Part shown: positions 35,470 to 47,500 of the stretch, piece by piece
Layout of the letters: every line of letters starts with the position of its first letter
Numbering within the stretch: the stretch's first letter is position 1
The notes under the pieces: generated by a model
The model's database searches: none
Told to the model about the DNA's origin: nothing
Seen by the model: only the letters and a program-made list of their open reading frames with translations
Assembly: GCA_021018995.1 (NCBI GenBank)
Contig: CM037585.1
Location: 69,008,646 to 69,072,645, forward strand
From: Chloranthus sessilifolius
Lineage: Eukaryota > Streptophyta > Magnoliopsida > Chloranthales > Chloranthaceae
Reading direction: 5' to 3'
Length of the DNA: 64,000 nucleotides
Translations under genes and position numbers: made by a program

Positions 35470-37772
35470 TGATAGGAAAAAACAACTTTTACTTGTCCAT
35501 TTGGCACCTTTGCTTACAGAAGGATGCCATTTCGGCTTTGTAATGCTCCTGCTACCTTCCAGAGATGCATATATGCAATTTTTTCTGACATGCTAGATAA
35601 GTTATTAGAAATTTTTATGAATAATTTCTCTATGTATGGTGATGATTTTGATCAGTGTTTGCATCATCTCTCCCTTGTGCTTCAGGGATGTGAGAAAACC
35701 AACCTAGTGTTGAGCTGAGAAAAGAGCCATTTCATGGTCACCCAAGGAATTTTTCTTGGTCATGTGGTTTCTAAAAAGGGGATTGAGGTGGACAAGGCAA
35801 AAATTGATCTGATTTCACACTTTCTTCCTCCAAAAACTATCAAACAAGTCTGGTCGTTCCTTGGACATGCTGGTTTCTATAGGAGATTCATCAAGGATTT
35901 CAGCAAAATTTCCAAGCCACTATGCCACTTGCTGTGTCAGGAGGTTCCTTTTGTGTTTACTGCTGAATGTTTGAATGCTTTTGAGGAGCTCAAAAAATGT
36001 TTGGCCTCTGCACCTGTGATCCAGACCCCTAATTACTCCCTTCCCTTTGAGCTAATGTGTGATGCCTCAGATTTGGCAATTGGTGTAGGCTTGGGGCAAA
36101 GGAGAGATAAACTACCTCGTGTAGTTTACTATGTAAGTAGGGCATTGTCTTATGCTCAGCTGAATTACACCACCACTGAGAAAGAGCTACTGGCAGTTGT
36201 CTTTGCTTTGGAAAAATTTAGGCCTTATGTCTTAAAATCTAAAATTGTGGTGTTCACTGACCACTCAGCCTTGAAGTACCCGTTGTCCAAGAAAGAGACA
36301 AAGCCCAGGCTGATAAGGTGGATCTTGCTGCTGCAAGAGTTTGATCTAGAGGTCAAAGATAAAAAGGGTGTGGAGAATGTGGTTTCAGACCACTTGTCTA
36401 GGATGTTGATTACTGATTATGCTGACATACCTGTGAATGATTTTTTCCCTGATGAGCAACTTTTCACCATTAATGTGAACATGCCCTAGTTTGCCAACAT
36501 TGTGAACTATCTTGTTGTTGGTAGGATTCCCCCACACTAGTCCAAGATGGACAAGGACTTGTTCTTTTCTCGGGTCAAATATTTTCTGTGGGAAGATCCT
36601 TACCTTTACAAGTGTTGTGAAAACCAAGTTGTTAGGAGATGTGTTCCTGAAAGTGAATTCCACAACATTCTTACAATGTGTTATGAACAGACCTGTGGAG
36701 GACACGTTAGTGGAGAGAAGGCTGCTGCAAAGGTGCTGTAGTGTGGATTTTATTGGCCTTCCTTATTTAAGGATGTCTTTGCACACTGCAGAACCTACTT
36801 AAGGTGTCAAAGGATGGGTGGCCAGTCAAAATGACATTCCATGCCTCTGCCACCCATCCTTGTTGTGGACGAGCTCTTTGACATTTGAGGGATTGATTTC
36901 ATGGGTCCTTTTCCTCCATTCATGGGCTTTAATTTCGTTCTTGTGGCTGTGGATTATGGGTAGAAGCCACTGCTACAAGAACTAATGACCACAAAGTTAT
37001 CCTCAAGTTTTTCAAAGAGAACATTTTCTCTAGATTTGGCACCCCCAGAGCCATTATCAGTGATGAGAGTAGTCACTTCTATAACAGGCACTTCGAAAGT
37101 CTACTCAAGAAGTATGTTGTTACACATAGGATTGCTACTCCATACCACCCACAGACCAGTGGGCAAGTGGAGATTTCTAATAGAGAAATCAAGCATATCC
37201 TGGAGAAGGCAGTAAGGACTGATAGGAAGGATTGGGCTGTGAAATTAAATGATGCTTTGTAGGCTTATTGGACAGCCTATAAGACCCCAATTGGAATGTC
37301 CCCATTCAGATTAGTCTATGGCAAAGCATGTCATCTGCCAGTAGAATTAGAACACAGGGCCTACTGGGCCATTAAAGCCTTAAATTTTGATCTAACTACT
37401 ACTGGTGCAAATAGAAAATTGCAGTTGTCTGAGTTGGAGGAACTGAGATTGGATGCCTATGCCAACACAAGAATCTACAAGGAGAAGGCCAAGGCTTTCT
37501 ATGATAAAAACCTTCTTAGGAAGGAATTTGTTAAAGGTGATAAGGTATGGCTTTTTAACTCCAAACTTAAGTTTTTTTCAAGAAAATTGAAATCCAGATG
37601 GAATGGACCTTACATTATGCTGCATGTATCCCCATCTGGAGCTGTTGATATCATGGACCCCACTGAGGGAAGGGTCATGAAAGTGAATGGTCAGAGGGTA
37701 AAAATTTGTTTAAAAAATACAGTGATGCCTACTAAAACCATTGACCTTCAGGAACCTCCCACTGCTGAGTGA
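35470..37772 (+). pseudogene. pol: pol of Athila B: partial reverse transcriptase, RNase H, integrase
   Basis: Begins in the reverse transcriptase (CPFGT box) and shifts frame near 35520. The active-site box reads FMNN (35614-35625) where A1 and A2 have FMDD, so both metal-binding Asp residues are lost. RNase H keeps [10 protein letters not shown] and [10 protein letters not shown]. Integrase keeps [17 protein letters not shown] and [11 protein letters not shown], with stops at about 35718, 36487, 36538, 36739 and 36880, a frameshift near 36960 and a stop near 37261. The C-terminal 158 codons, to TGA 37770-37772, are open. Confidence 0.9.
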
Positions 37773-37991
37773 TATTCAACCTTGTAAACCTTGTAACATA
37801 ATTGCCATTTACTGTGTTTTTGTTGTTTACTTTAAAAATTTCTATCAATTTTACCTTTTTTTTTCATTTACTTGTTAGGTCTGAAAATGTTGGGCCCTTT
37901 CATGTTTGTGTTGGTCAAAAAGGGGTTGAGTTTTTACTGATAGTAAGTGATAATCATTGCTGTTGTGGGTTGTGGGTTGTGGGTTCTGGAC
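37773..37991 (+). other. Athila B post-integrase spacer, left part
   Basis: T-rich, with a GTGGGTT triplication near 37964-37985. Interrupted by Athila C; it continues at 49625. Confidence 0.75.
37987..37991. repeat. Target-site duplication of Athila C, left copy
   Basis: TGGAC, repeated at 49620-49624 directly after the other LTR. Confidence 0.92.
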
Positions 37992-38235
37992 TGTTAAGTG
38001 GTGAAAAATGCCTTGCACCCTTTAACCCGACCTTTCATGGACCTGCGAGCACACTAATAAGCCTCTTTTGAGTGCATTTTGTAGATAGCAGAGAAAGTTG
38101 GTAATAATGCAGCAAACCACTTAAGAATGCCCACAAAGAAGTCATCTCTCAGCACCATGCAGACCTAGCAACAAAACAAGGAGAAAGAAGTGAAGATAGG
38201 TCCAAAACATCATATCAAGAGGATGTCTAAAGACT

Positions 38236-38765
38236 TCGATAGGAGCTGAGGATTAAAAGGAAAGAATTCATGCAGTTGGAGAAGGGTTTGATAGAATCCA
38301 AAGGCAGAAGAAGGATGAATTCGTATGGATTGAAGAGTTCGATAGGATTTCAGAACCTATCGAGCAAAGAAAGGAAAGAAGAAACTATCCTATCGAAAAC
38401 TTGTCTGAAGTGTCAAAGGAACCTAGCGAACGGATCTGAGAACCTAGCGAAAGGACTAAAATGCTTGATTACAACCTGTCGAAGGCTCCCTGAACCTATC
38501 GAAGGATGCTTAAGCATTTCGATAGGAATGAGAGCCAACCAATCGGGATGACGCCACACAGAGCTGTACCTATCGAAAAGGACCCTTGGACCTATCGAAC
38601 TACTCAGCCAACCTATCGAATACTCCAGATATTGGGTTGAGGACCCTTAAGCTTCAAAGAGAAAACTCATCCTATCAGTACCTATCGAAGAGACCAGGGA
38701 ACCTATTGAAAGGAACTACAAGCTTACTTTTAACCTGTCAGAAGCTTCTCCAACCTGTCGACATC
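38236..38765 (+). promoter_or_regulatory. TTCGATAGG / CCTATCGAA motif array in U3 of Athila C
   Basis: About 17 copies in both orientations (TTCGATAGGA, CCTATCGAAG, CCTGTCGAAGG, CCTAGCGAAAGG), ending about 200 bp before the TATA box. The 3' LTR repeats it at about 47745-48275. Confidence 0.7.
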
Positions 38766-38972
38766 GTGTGCTGAACTTCTCAGAAACTATGCTATGCACA
38801 CGCTGAAACTTGGTAACCTTTTGCATTCAAACCAAGGCACTTTGGTGATCGGTGCGACGTTCTAGAAGATGCCCTAGAAAGCCCTAACCGACCCACGTGC
38901 TTTAACAGAACTCTAACAAACTCTGACAACCTTCTAGAAGGGATTTTTGGCGAGAAAAAGAGAGGAGAAAGC

Positions 38973-38980
38973 TATATATT
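38973..38980 (+). promoter_or_regulatory. TATA-like box of Athila C LTR
   Basis: TATATATT within GCTATATATTGAGATC. The same sequence lies in the 3' LTR near 48484. Confidence 0.6.
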
Positions 38981-40124
38981 GAGATCCCCAATTGCCATTG
39001 GGGAGGATTAAATTTCTGGACAAATTCCTAGAAATCAGAGCTTGCAGCGAGATTCCATTTCCATCCTTTAGCCCAACCATGGTTGGCTAATTCCCTAGGA
39101 GCAGCAAGGGGTGAGTTAGATCAGTAATTGGGTAAGGTTAAGAGTGTTGCTGGGGTTAATTGCTGCACAGACTACAGATCTGAGAGCATTCCATTGTAAG
39201 AATGACCTTGTTTGCAATGTAAATATTGTCTTTAATGTTTTAGTTAGATCTAAAGCTCTTTTGATTCCTTTTGGTGCTCGATCGGATTTGTGTAGAGGAG
39301 TTGCTTGATCAGCTCACCCACTTAACTGGTAGACCTCTTGGATATCATCTGAATTCCCTGTATCTGATATCCCTGTAATTTCCTGCGTCTGTGACCTAGA
39401 AATTGCAGCATCTGTAGTGGTTTTAATTGTTCTAATTGATGCTCTGGCTTTGTAGGAGATCTCTAGGATGGTCTGTGACCATTAATGTGGACAGATCATA
39501 ACCTTAAGGTAAATCTGAGCTCAGGCCTGAATTGGATTCATCTGCTGCAATCCATGGATTTGATAAAGCCTATAGGATGGTCTATGACCATTAAAGTGGA
39601 CAGATCATAGCCTTAAGGCCAGGTGGATCCTATAATTTGAAGTGGAATTTATACCCTACAGCTGTGCTTGCAGACAGTGCCTGTGGTCAGTCGAGGGACT
39701 TGTGTGCTTTTGAACCCCTATAATATGCTTAGCTCAACCTGATTGCAGTGAAGACAATCTCCAAGCTGCTCTTCTCCATTTTTTGAGCTTTTAAACCATC
39801 CACCTGCAAGATCTGAGGCTCCAGATTCGATCTAAAACAGTTTGCCTTTTAACTGTAGTTTAGTTTAAGTGACAACCCTATCCAAACCTCTCCCCTGTCT
39901 TTTAACTAAAGTAGAGATAGCTAGGGTGCCAGATCTCTTACAGATCTGAAGATTTATGCAATTCCAAACCACCTCTCTGTGGACTTTCCCTTACTTTTAA
40001 AACTTGCTACAAAGGACCCTGTATCTTGCAGGTCTAGGATATTTTTAGATGTGCTGAATCCATCTCTATTTTCTCCTGATTTTTACACCATGAATCAGCA
40101 CACTGAAAATCCACAACAAGTTTT

Positions 40125-40142
40125 TGGCGCCGTTGCCGGGGA
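40125..40142 (+). other. Primer-binding site, perfect tRNA-Asp type
   Basis: TGGCGCCGTTGCCGGGGA equals the complement of the plant tRNA-Asp 3' end. Confidence 0.93.
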
Positions 40143-40428
40143 GGTGTTTGTGAATTTGATAGATCTAGTTTTGTTTTATAAATCTGTAACTGTGTGTTTG
40201 ATTTTACTAACTGCATTTGTGAGTTTTGTTGTTTTTCAGTATTTTTGTTCATTTCACTAGATCTGAGTACAGTGTGAGAGGAGAGCTATGCTGAAGGCTG
40301 CTCTATAGTTTGCATCCCTTCTCCCCTATTTATTTTCAAATTTGTTGATTTTTTTAGATAAGTTAATCAATTGTGTGTTCCTATTTGTTGTATTGAGAAT
40401 TTACTCTGCATTCAGTTGTGAGTGTTGT

Positions 40429-42270
40429 ATGTTTGGTAGGAGAACTCTGAAACCTCAAATTATTCCCCTAAATCCAGAGGTTGAAAGACTTCTCAGAACC
40501 AGACCAACTACATTCACGGCTGTTGAAATTGAATCTGTCGAAATGGGTGAGCAGCAACAGCCTTGAACTCTCAAGGAATTCAATGCACCAGGGGTCTACA
40601 ATTCCCCCTTTTGCATTCAATTCCCTACTGCTCAAGGAAACTATGAAATTAAATCTTCCATCATTCAAATGTTACCCTCATTTCATGGCCTGACCAAGGA
40701 GGATCACAGGTTTGGGGGAGGAGGCCACCAGGATGAGACTCTTTCCTTTTTCATTAAAGGACAGAGCCAGGACCTGGTTATCCCTGCTTCCACCTAACAG
40801 TATACAGTCCTGGAGTGATCTCCAATGTCAGTTTTTGGCCAAATTCTTTCCTATGTCAAAGACCAGTCAGTTGAGGAAGGGTATCATCTCTTTTACCCAA
40901 GATCCAACTGAAGACTTTCATCAATCCTGGGAGAGATTTAAAGAACTCCTCAAGAAATGCCCCCACCATCAAATCCCTGAATGACAATTGGTTCAAAGCT
41001 TTTACCAGGGAATTGATGCTAAAAGCAGAGATATGATAGATGCCTCTTGTGGTGGCACCTACCTCCATAAAACTGCTGAGGAGGCATGGGAGCTCTTTGA
41101 CATCATCAGTGAAAACTCTATGCAAAGGGAAACCTTAGCAAGAGATCTAGACCCTTCTAAATTGATGAAAGAGAACACCTCAAGAGGAAAGAAATATGAA
41201 GTGAGTGTGCCCAGTGAGTTGGAAAGGAAAGTGGACAGCTTAACTCTAAAATTTGATAGGCTGATGGGAGCAAAGCAGTCACCTGTGGCTGCTAGAGTGG
41301 AGGAGGCATGTGCTATATGCCAGTCCCCTGCTCACTCCCTAGATGAATGCCCATCAGCTGCCCAATTTCCTGATTTTGTAACAGAGTATGTGGCTGCAAC
41401 TCAAGCCTATGGGCAGCAGCCTGCTGCTAGGTATCAATGGAGAAATCACCCCAATCTGAGGTGGAGACAAGATGGATACCCCAGCCAGCAGTAGCAGCCG
41501 CCCCAGCAGCCCATGCCCTACAGAAATGCTCAGCCCTATCGAGAAGGTTATGCCCCAAGACCTCAATATCAGCAAACCATGGCCCAACCTGTAGCTCCTC
41601 TTGTGCAGCAAGCTACACCTACTCCAACTGTGAGAGCACCATCTTTTGAGGAATAAGTTCTATCTTCATTATAGAACTTGAACACCTTAACCCAAATTGT
41701 GCACTCTCACTACCAGAGCATCAAAAAGATAGAGGACCAGCTTCGTCAGCTGTTTGATGCTCTGACTAGGAGAGAAGGGGGAAGGTTACCTAGCCAACCA
41801 CAGGATAATCCGCGAAGACAGTTTGTAGTGGGTGAAGTTTCCTCCACCTATGAGGAAGCCAAATATGTGACAACTTTGAGGAGTGGTAGGCTAGTGGACA
41901 ATCAGGTGGGCTGTGAACCTGTGAGAAGTTTGAAGAAAGATAATGGAAGGAGTTTTCCAAGAACACAACAAAGGCCACCAGTGGTGGACCTGACAGAACC
42001 ACCCAGTGTCAATAAAAAGGATGATATGGATCCTAAAGAAAAATCAAAAATCAAAAAGAAAGAAGCCCCATTGGCTAAGGCTGCAAGTGAGGGAGCACCC
42101 CCACACTTGCCATTTCCCAAGGACCTCCCTTTTGACAAAGGCGGTGGCAAAATTGAGGAAATGATGGAGACTTTCAAACAAGTAAAAATTAATCTGCCTT
42201 TACTAGATGCCATTAAACAAGTCCCACCTACGCCAAATTTCTAAAGGAGTTATGCACCCATAAAAGATAG
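40429..42270 (+). pseudogene. gag: gag of Athila C
   Basis: ATG 40429 (MFGRRTLKPQI). A stop at 40564-40566 and a small deletion near 40705 remove the EFLALC segment. The later frame reads MRLFPFSLKDRARTWL, WERFKELLKKCPHHQIPE, the zinc knuckle CAICQSPAHSLDEC (near 41310-41350), a Gln-rich stretch with TAG at 41492-41494, and the charged C-terminus with MMETFKQVKINLPLLDAIK. The last part shifts frame near 42225. Confidence 0.9.
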
Positions 42271-42282
42271 TCTAGGACATAC

Positions 42283-42852
42283 TTGTCCAAGAAAGTCTTT
42301 TCAGCAGAGAAGGTAAAACACATTCTGTCCATTGCAACCCCCACCAAACTTCAAGACCCTAGAGTGCCCACTATCCCCTGCATCATTGGGGATTATAAAA
42401 TTGAGAAGGCCCTATTGGATCTAAGAGTCAGTGTAAACTTGCTGCCCTATGCAGTCTATGAAAAATTGGGCCTGAGAGACTTTAAGCCCACACCTGTGGT
42501 TCTGCAACTGGCTGACAGGTTCGAAAGGAAGCCTGTGGGAGCCACTGAGGATGTCCTGGTGGGAGTTGACAAGTTTTTTTACCCTGCTGACTTTGTGGTA
42601 TTAGATATGGAGCCAAGTAAAGGTATTTCCTCCATCCCTGTGATTACGATAGCCCTTCTTGGCCCGCCAATGCCCGATTCAAAGGATCCATCATGGAGGT
42701 CTCCTTTGGCAACATGAAAGTAAAGCTGCATGTGTACAGCACTAGCTCTCAACCCCCTTTTGATGAAACTTGTTTTTCCATTGTAGGGCTAGAGGAGGCT
42801 CTGCATGATAATCCTCAGCAGCTGCTGCAGAACAATGATTGGCCTATAGAGA
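42283..42852 (+). pseudogene. pol: Aspartic protease remnant of Athila C
   Basis: Reads IPCIIGDYKIEKALLDLR where A2 has the DLG active site, so the Gly of the catalytic loop is replaced by Arg. VLQLADR and VLVGVDKFFYPADF are kept. A frameshift near 42640 leads into MEVSFGNMKVKLHVY. By about 42860 the sequence jumps to the end of pol; about 3.5 kb present in A2 are absent. Confidence 0.85.
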
Positions 42853-42971
42853 CAAAATTGCAACCAGGGGTTGAACAATTGCTGAGGAATGGATCCAAGA
42901 AGGATGAAAGTTCAAGGAACATGGGGAGGCCGTTAACCTTCAAGATCCTCCAGATTAGCACCTGCAGTTGA

Positions 42972-43879
42972 GTATGTATCATATGTACCATATTTTACTT
43001 CTGTTTTAGATTTTTTTTTACTTTGCATCTCTAGTAGAATTCTTTTGCAATAAATATGCCATGCTCTCTAGTGGGTCGCCTTTTCAAATTTGCTAGCTGC
43101 TCTAAGGTAATGGGAGCTCATCCACATAAGAATCCAATCTTAGGGCCGCACAGCAACAGAGCCTGATAAGTGCTGAAGCTAAGGGTGCTCAGAAAGGCAG
43201 CTCTATCTGGGTTTTGGAGCCTTCGATAGGCCTAATCTACATTTCGTTAGGTTTCATGGTGATTTTGATAGGATATCTAATGGTATTTTTTTGATAGGAA
43301 CTGGATGTTTTGATAGGTAAAACCAACTGCTCGGCAGGTTAAATAAGGGCAAACAAAGATTTCGATAGGAGCTGAGTACATATCGGCCACCTATCGAAAA
43401 AATGCTATCTCTGCCGTTTAAACCTATCGATAGGATGGTCACACCTATCAAAATCCTTAAAAATCATCCCTTTTGAAAGCTTTGATGTCTAAGCTTTCGA
43501 TAGGTCGCATCAACCTATCGAAACCATTCCATTCATCCTATCGAAATCGCATTTTCACCTATATATACCTGCTGATAGGTCATTTGTGCTTCATTCCTTA
43601 CCCTCTGAAAAAACCCTAGCTCCCTTCCTCATTTTTCACCTCCCTCTTTCTCTACTAAACTCGCACGGAATCATCTACTATTTAGTGTGCCATCTTGTCA
43701 ATACATTCAGCTTGCGTAGAGGAGCATTTTGCCCCTGATTTTAGAGAAATTGGAGCGATGCATCGCTAGCTTTGTGAAACCCTAGGTACCTGGAGGTGAG
43801 TTGCCTTCCTACCATCACTCTGTTGTCTTTTTAAGTTTTCCCATTTTAAGTTGGTGAGAAATTACTCCCTGAGATTACA
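42972..43879 (+). promoter_or_regulatory. Athila C spacer before ORF2 with TTCGATAGG array
   Basis: No gene. About 14 motif copies between 43210 and 43560 (TTCGATAGGCC, TTTGATAGGA, CCTATCGATAGGAT, CCTATCGAAATC). These are the same motifs as in the LTR of this element. Confidence 0.65.
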
Positions 43880-45737
43880 ATGGATGAGCCTGAGGAAACG
43901 CTAGCCAGCATACACCGGAAATCAACTGCATCCACCCCTAAACCCCCCAAGAAAGCGCTACCTACTACCAAACCACCTATAAAGAGGAAGCTAGCTGGGG
44001 GGACACCCAAAAAGAGCCCTAAAGCTAAGAAAGCTAAGGCTGTTAAAATTCAGGAACCGGTGGTAGAAACACCCTTAGAGAGAGCTACCCCTGACAGGCC
44101 CACTGCTGTAGAGCTTTCGGCTATACTAACCACCCCCAATAAATTTGTTGACAAGCTAAACCTTGTCCCTGAGATTGAATTTGATCTGGTATATTTTGCC
44201 AACATTGGAGAGTGCCAGGAAACACTAAGCTATTTAAAGAAAGAAGGCTTGTTGCCCCTACTATCGCCATTGAAGGAATCAGTGTATCCCAGGCTGGTGA
44301 AGTTATGGTACCAAAATCTGAAGAAGGTGGCACAGGGGACTGATGATATATTAGAAATTTCGATTGATGATTGGCAACTAACTATCGATCACAGAGACAT
44401 AGGAATGGCTTTGGGGGTCCCATACCAATTTGACTCCAATCGCGCTGAGGGAGCACCTGTTGGAGATACATTTAAGGATATGGCCAAGCAGCTAACCAAT
44501 GGGATTGTGGGTTCTGGAGAATCCCTAATGAGAAGAGACCTCCATCCTAGCCTTAGATTCATGGATACCATCTTAAGGAAAAATGTCTATGTTACAGGAC
44601 ATTTGCAGGAGAGAAGGTCCCCATTAGTGGATGCTTTATTTTATTGTTCCAAGGGGCAATTCGTGAATGCACCTAAGTTGATCTTTGAAACTATGGTGGA
44701 CATAAATGACAAGGTGCTAAAAAGAAAGGCTTTTGCTAAGGGAGGAGGCCTACCCTTCAGCAGACTCATCACTTGTCTGCTCAAAGCTGGAAAGTATAGG
44801 ATCAAGGAGGCTGAGCCAGTGGAGAAAATGGCTCACAAGGTTTTTGGAAAGAGGGAATGGTCTATAAGTTTAACCCAGATTCAAAAGACTAAGCCGGCTG
44901 TAGCAGAGAAGGAGGTGCCCACTACCTCAGCAGCAAATCATGCTGCTGACATTCCCCCATCCACCATTCCTCCTACATCACCCACTTTTTCATCCACCTT
45001 ACCTACACCATCACCTACACCTGGGATCCTGGAACTCCCCACCTTCTCCGAGCCTATCCCCACCATGTCTTCCCCACCCTCCCTCCAACCCCTTCCTGAT
45101 TTTCACCCTCCACCACTTCCTATACATACACAGGGTTTGGACCAGTTCACTTCTACTGGTTTCTCTATCCTCATTTCTTTAATTGTGGAGGATGTTGCTC
45201 ATGAGTACACCCCACTTCCTGACTCCCCCCACACCACTCCTCCTCATTTTACCCCATGTCCCCCCTCTACAACTATTCCTTCATGACCCCACCCATGGAT
45301 GTTCCCTCCCGCCACCGCCTCTCCCCAAGACTTCGGCCTGCAACCTCCTCCCTCCTCCCGCCTGTGTCCCTCCACCTGACCAACCTATCCCTCCCAAATC
45401 CAAAAGGTCTGTCTCCAAAAGAATCGCCACTGCCAAGAGATCTGCTTCTGTTGCTGCCTCTATCAAAAAAGGAAAACGACCTGCTACCTCATCCAAAGCC
45501 GCTAAGCACACCAGGTCATCCGCTCAATCTGACCCCCATGGGACCCTACTCTCTAGGGATGAAAGAAGGAAGGCTGCTGCAGCTCTAGGATTGGATCCCT
45601 TGGAACTTTTTCCTTCTGATTCGGATTCGATTCTCGCTCGCTGATCCTAAGGTAAAATAAATTACCACGAGGAGGCACCCGCAACACATCAGCAGAAATC
45701 TAAATCCAAGGGCAAGGCCCCTGTATCTAAGGGATAG
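43880..45737 (+). pseudogene. ORF2 of Athila C, nearly open
   Basis: ATG 43880 opens 468 codons to 45284-45286, the longest coding frame in the window. A Lys/Pro-rich N-terminus (KRKLAGGTPKKSPKAKKAK) suggests nuclear import. The domain follows: YPRLVKLWYQNLKK, IDDWQLTIDHRDIGMALGVP, GSGESLMRRDLHPSLRFMDT, ERRSPLVDALFYCSKGQFV and LPFSRLITCLLKAGKY. Then a Pro/Ser/Thr-rich linker. After one frameshift near 45250 the reading continues (45183-45644 frame) with a basic KRSVSKRIATAKRSASVAA stretch and a Ser/Asp end; a second small shift leads to TAG 45735-45737. No membrane segment is seen. Function unknown; DNA binding is possible. Confidence 0.8.
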
Positions 45738-45902
45738 TTGGCACCAAGTTGTATCTGAATGTGACCATTTGTTCCTTCAGCTTCTTTTTCATTTGTCTCT
45801 TGTATATACTTGACATTTTGTTGTGTTATTCTATAGCTGTCTTCTTACACTGTCTCTCCCTTGATTGCATTTTCTCGAAACAGTGAGGACACTGTTTAGT
45901 TT

Positions 45903-45919
45903 AGGTTTGGGGGGTGTGG
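45903..45919 (+). other. Internal second polypurine tract of Athila C
   Basis: AGGTTTGGGGGGTGTGG, followed by CATGTATGCC. It matches the tract at 47488-47500 beside the LTR. Confidence 0.65.
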
Positions 45920-47487
45920 CATGTATGCCAACAAACTAGTTAATTTTAGTGCAGCCAAGTTAAAAAGGAATAATCAAAAAGAGAATGAATTCACCTCATA
46001 ATTGTTGATTAAGAAAATTTTAAAAACCATTTGCAACTGAAGTAAGCTGAAGTTTTAACATTTTTCATAAAGAAAATGTCAAGAATTTTTGCAGGAAGTT
46101 TTTGATGTGTGATAAACCAGCAACGAGAAGAGACTGTGAAGATACTCTCCAGAAATTGGATGGAAGACCATACCCAGTGAGAATTGGGCCTAAAAAACTT
46201 CTTTGAAGAGTGTCTTGGCAATTCATTCTGCTTTGAGAACTGACTGGACCTAATCTGGATCACTAGAAGTTAGGCAAATCTGAGTTGAAACAACTTGACA
46301 GCACTCAGAACATGGAAGACATGAAGTAAGGCCATCTCTTGGACAGTTTGGGCATTAAATTCCCCACCATTGAACTGCCCTTGATGCACACCACTTGAGC
46401 CTCAAAAGCCTCAATTTTCTTTGATGAAAACCAGAAATTCTAAACCCAAAACCTCTTGACCTATTTCATTTCACCCTCAATCTGAGAAATCAGGAAGAGG
46501 AAGGAGGAGAAAGGTTAGAGGAGCAAGATCCCAAATCAGGTTGAAAGAAAGAGAAATGCAGTTGGTGGTATTTGTGGTATTACATTTAAAAAAAAAAAAA
46601 AAAGAGAGAGAGAGAGAGAGAGAGCAGAAGAATGAGAAAGAGAAGTCATTTCATTGGAAAAACTGAAAGGAAGAGAAGAAGCTGGCCACTTTGGCTCTGA
46701 AAATTCAAAAAAGTAGATGGAATTGTGCTGAATTAAAGGTGAAGTCATGAATCACCTCCTTACCTTTACTGATTTCTCAATTTTGAAATCTGTTATCTCT
46801 TTTGTTCCTCCACAAACCTCATCCCTAAGCCACATTCCAACCTAATAAAAAGACCTTACTGATCTAAAAGTGGATTGAGCTTTCATGTGGAGAAGAGAAT
46901 TTGCTTCACCTATGGTGTAAAGAGCTAGAAAAGTCAGAAATTTAAGCAATGCCTATGCTCCTGCTTGCAGTCCTATTTGAGGGTTGTAACTGCTCTTGAG
47001 CTGAGTGATATGATTTACCCCTCTTCTCTGTACTAATGAGTGAATAGCCCTGGTGAGACTTGGGTCTGAAATACAGTTGATGGGGGAAGTATCTAAGCAG
47101 GATCCTCAAATTGATGGTGAGTTATGCATAAAAGTTCAGAAGAAATGCCTGGACACAAACTGAGTGATGATGGAGAGATTTCAGCAAACTTTCATATTTC
47201 CAAATGGGTGTTTTTTCTGTTGAATTTCCTTTAATGAAGGGGCATGATGTGAATTTATTTGATGTGCTTAAACTCTGCTTTAACAGGTTGCACTATTATT
47301 AACTAAGTGTATAGGAGAAGTTTGTGGGTTCCTTCACTAAAAACCCTCAGGAGACTTCACTCCTCCACTAGGGATCATCAAGGGGTTTAAAAGGCTTGGT
47401 ACATGTGTTAAATGCATCCATGCTCCCTACGAAAGTGGCATTTTATTTTTCTTTGAATTCTCCTTTGCTCAGGGACTAGCAAAGCTT

Positions 47488-47500
47488 AGGTTTGGGGGTG
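47488..47500 (+). other. Polypurine tract of Athila C
   Basis: AGGTTTGGGGGTG directly before TGTTAAGTGG. Confidence 0.88.

Larger units (their letters stand above)
37992..40118 (+). repeat. 5' LTR of Athila C
   Basis: TGTTAAGTGGTG to CAACA, 2127 bp. TATA-like TATATATT at 38973-38980. Highly similar to 47501-49619, with scattered substitutions. Confidence 0.95.
45738..47500 (+). other. 3' UTR of Athila C
   Basis: No gene. Internal polypurine tract at 45903-45919 (AGGTTTGGGGGGTGTGG), a likely stem GGACAGTTT (46341-46349) with GAACTGCCC (46372-46380), a (GA)n tract at 46603-46624, and the 3' polypurine tract at 47488-47500. Aligns by eye with the A1 and D 3' UTRs. Confidence 0.8.
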
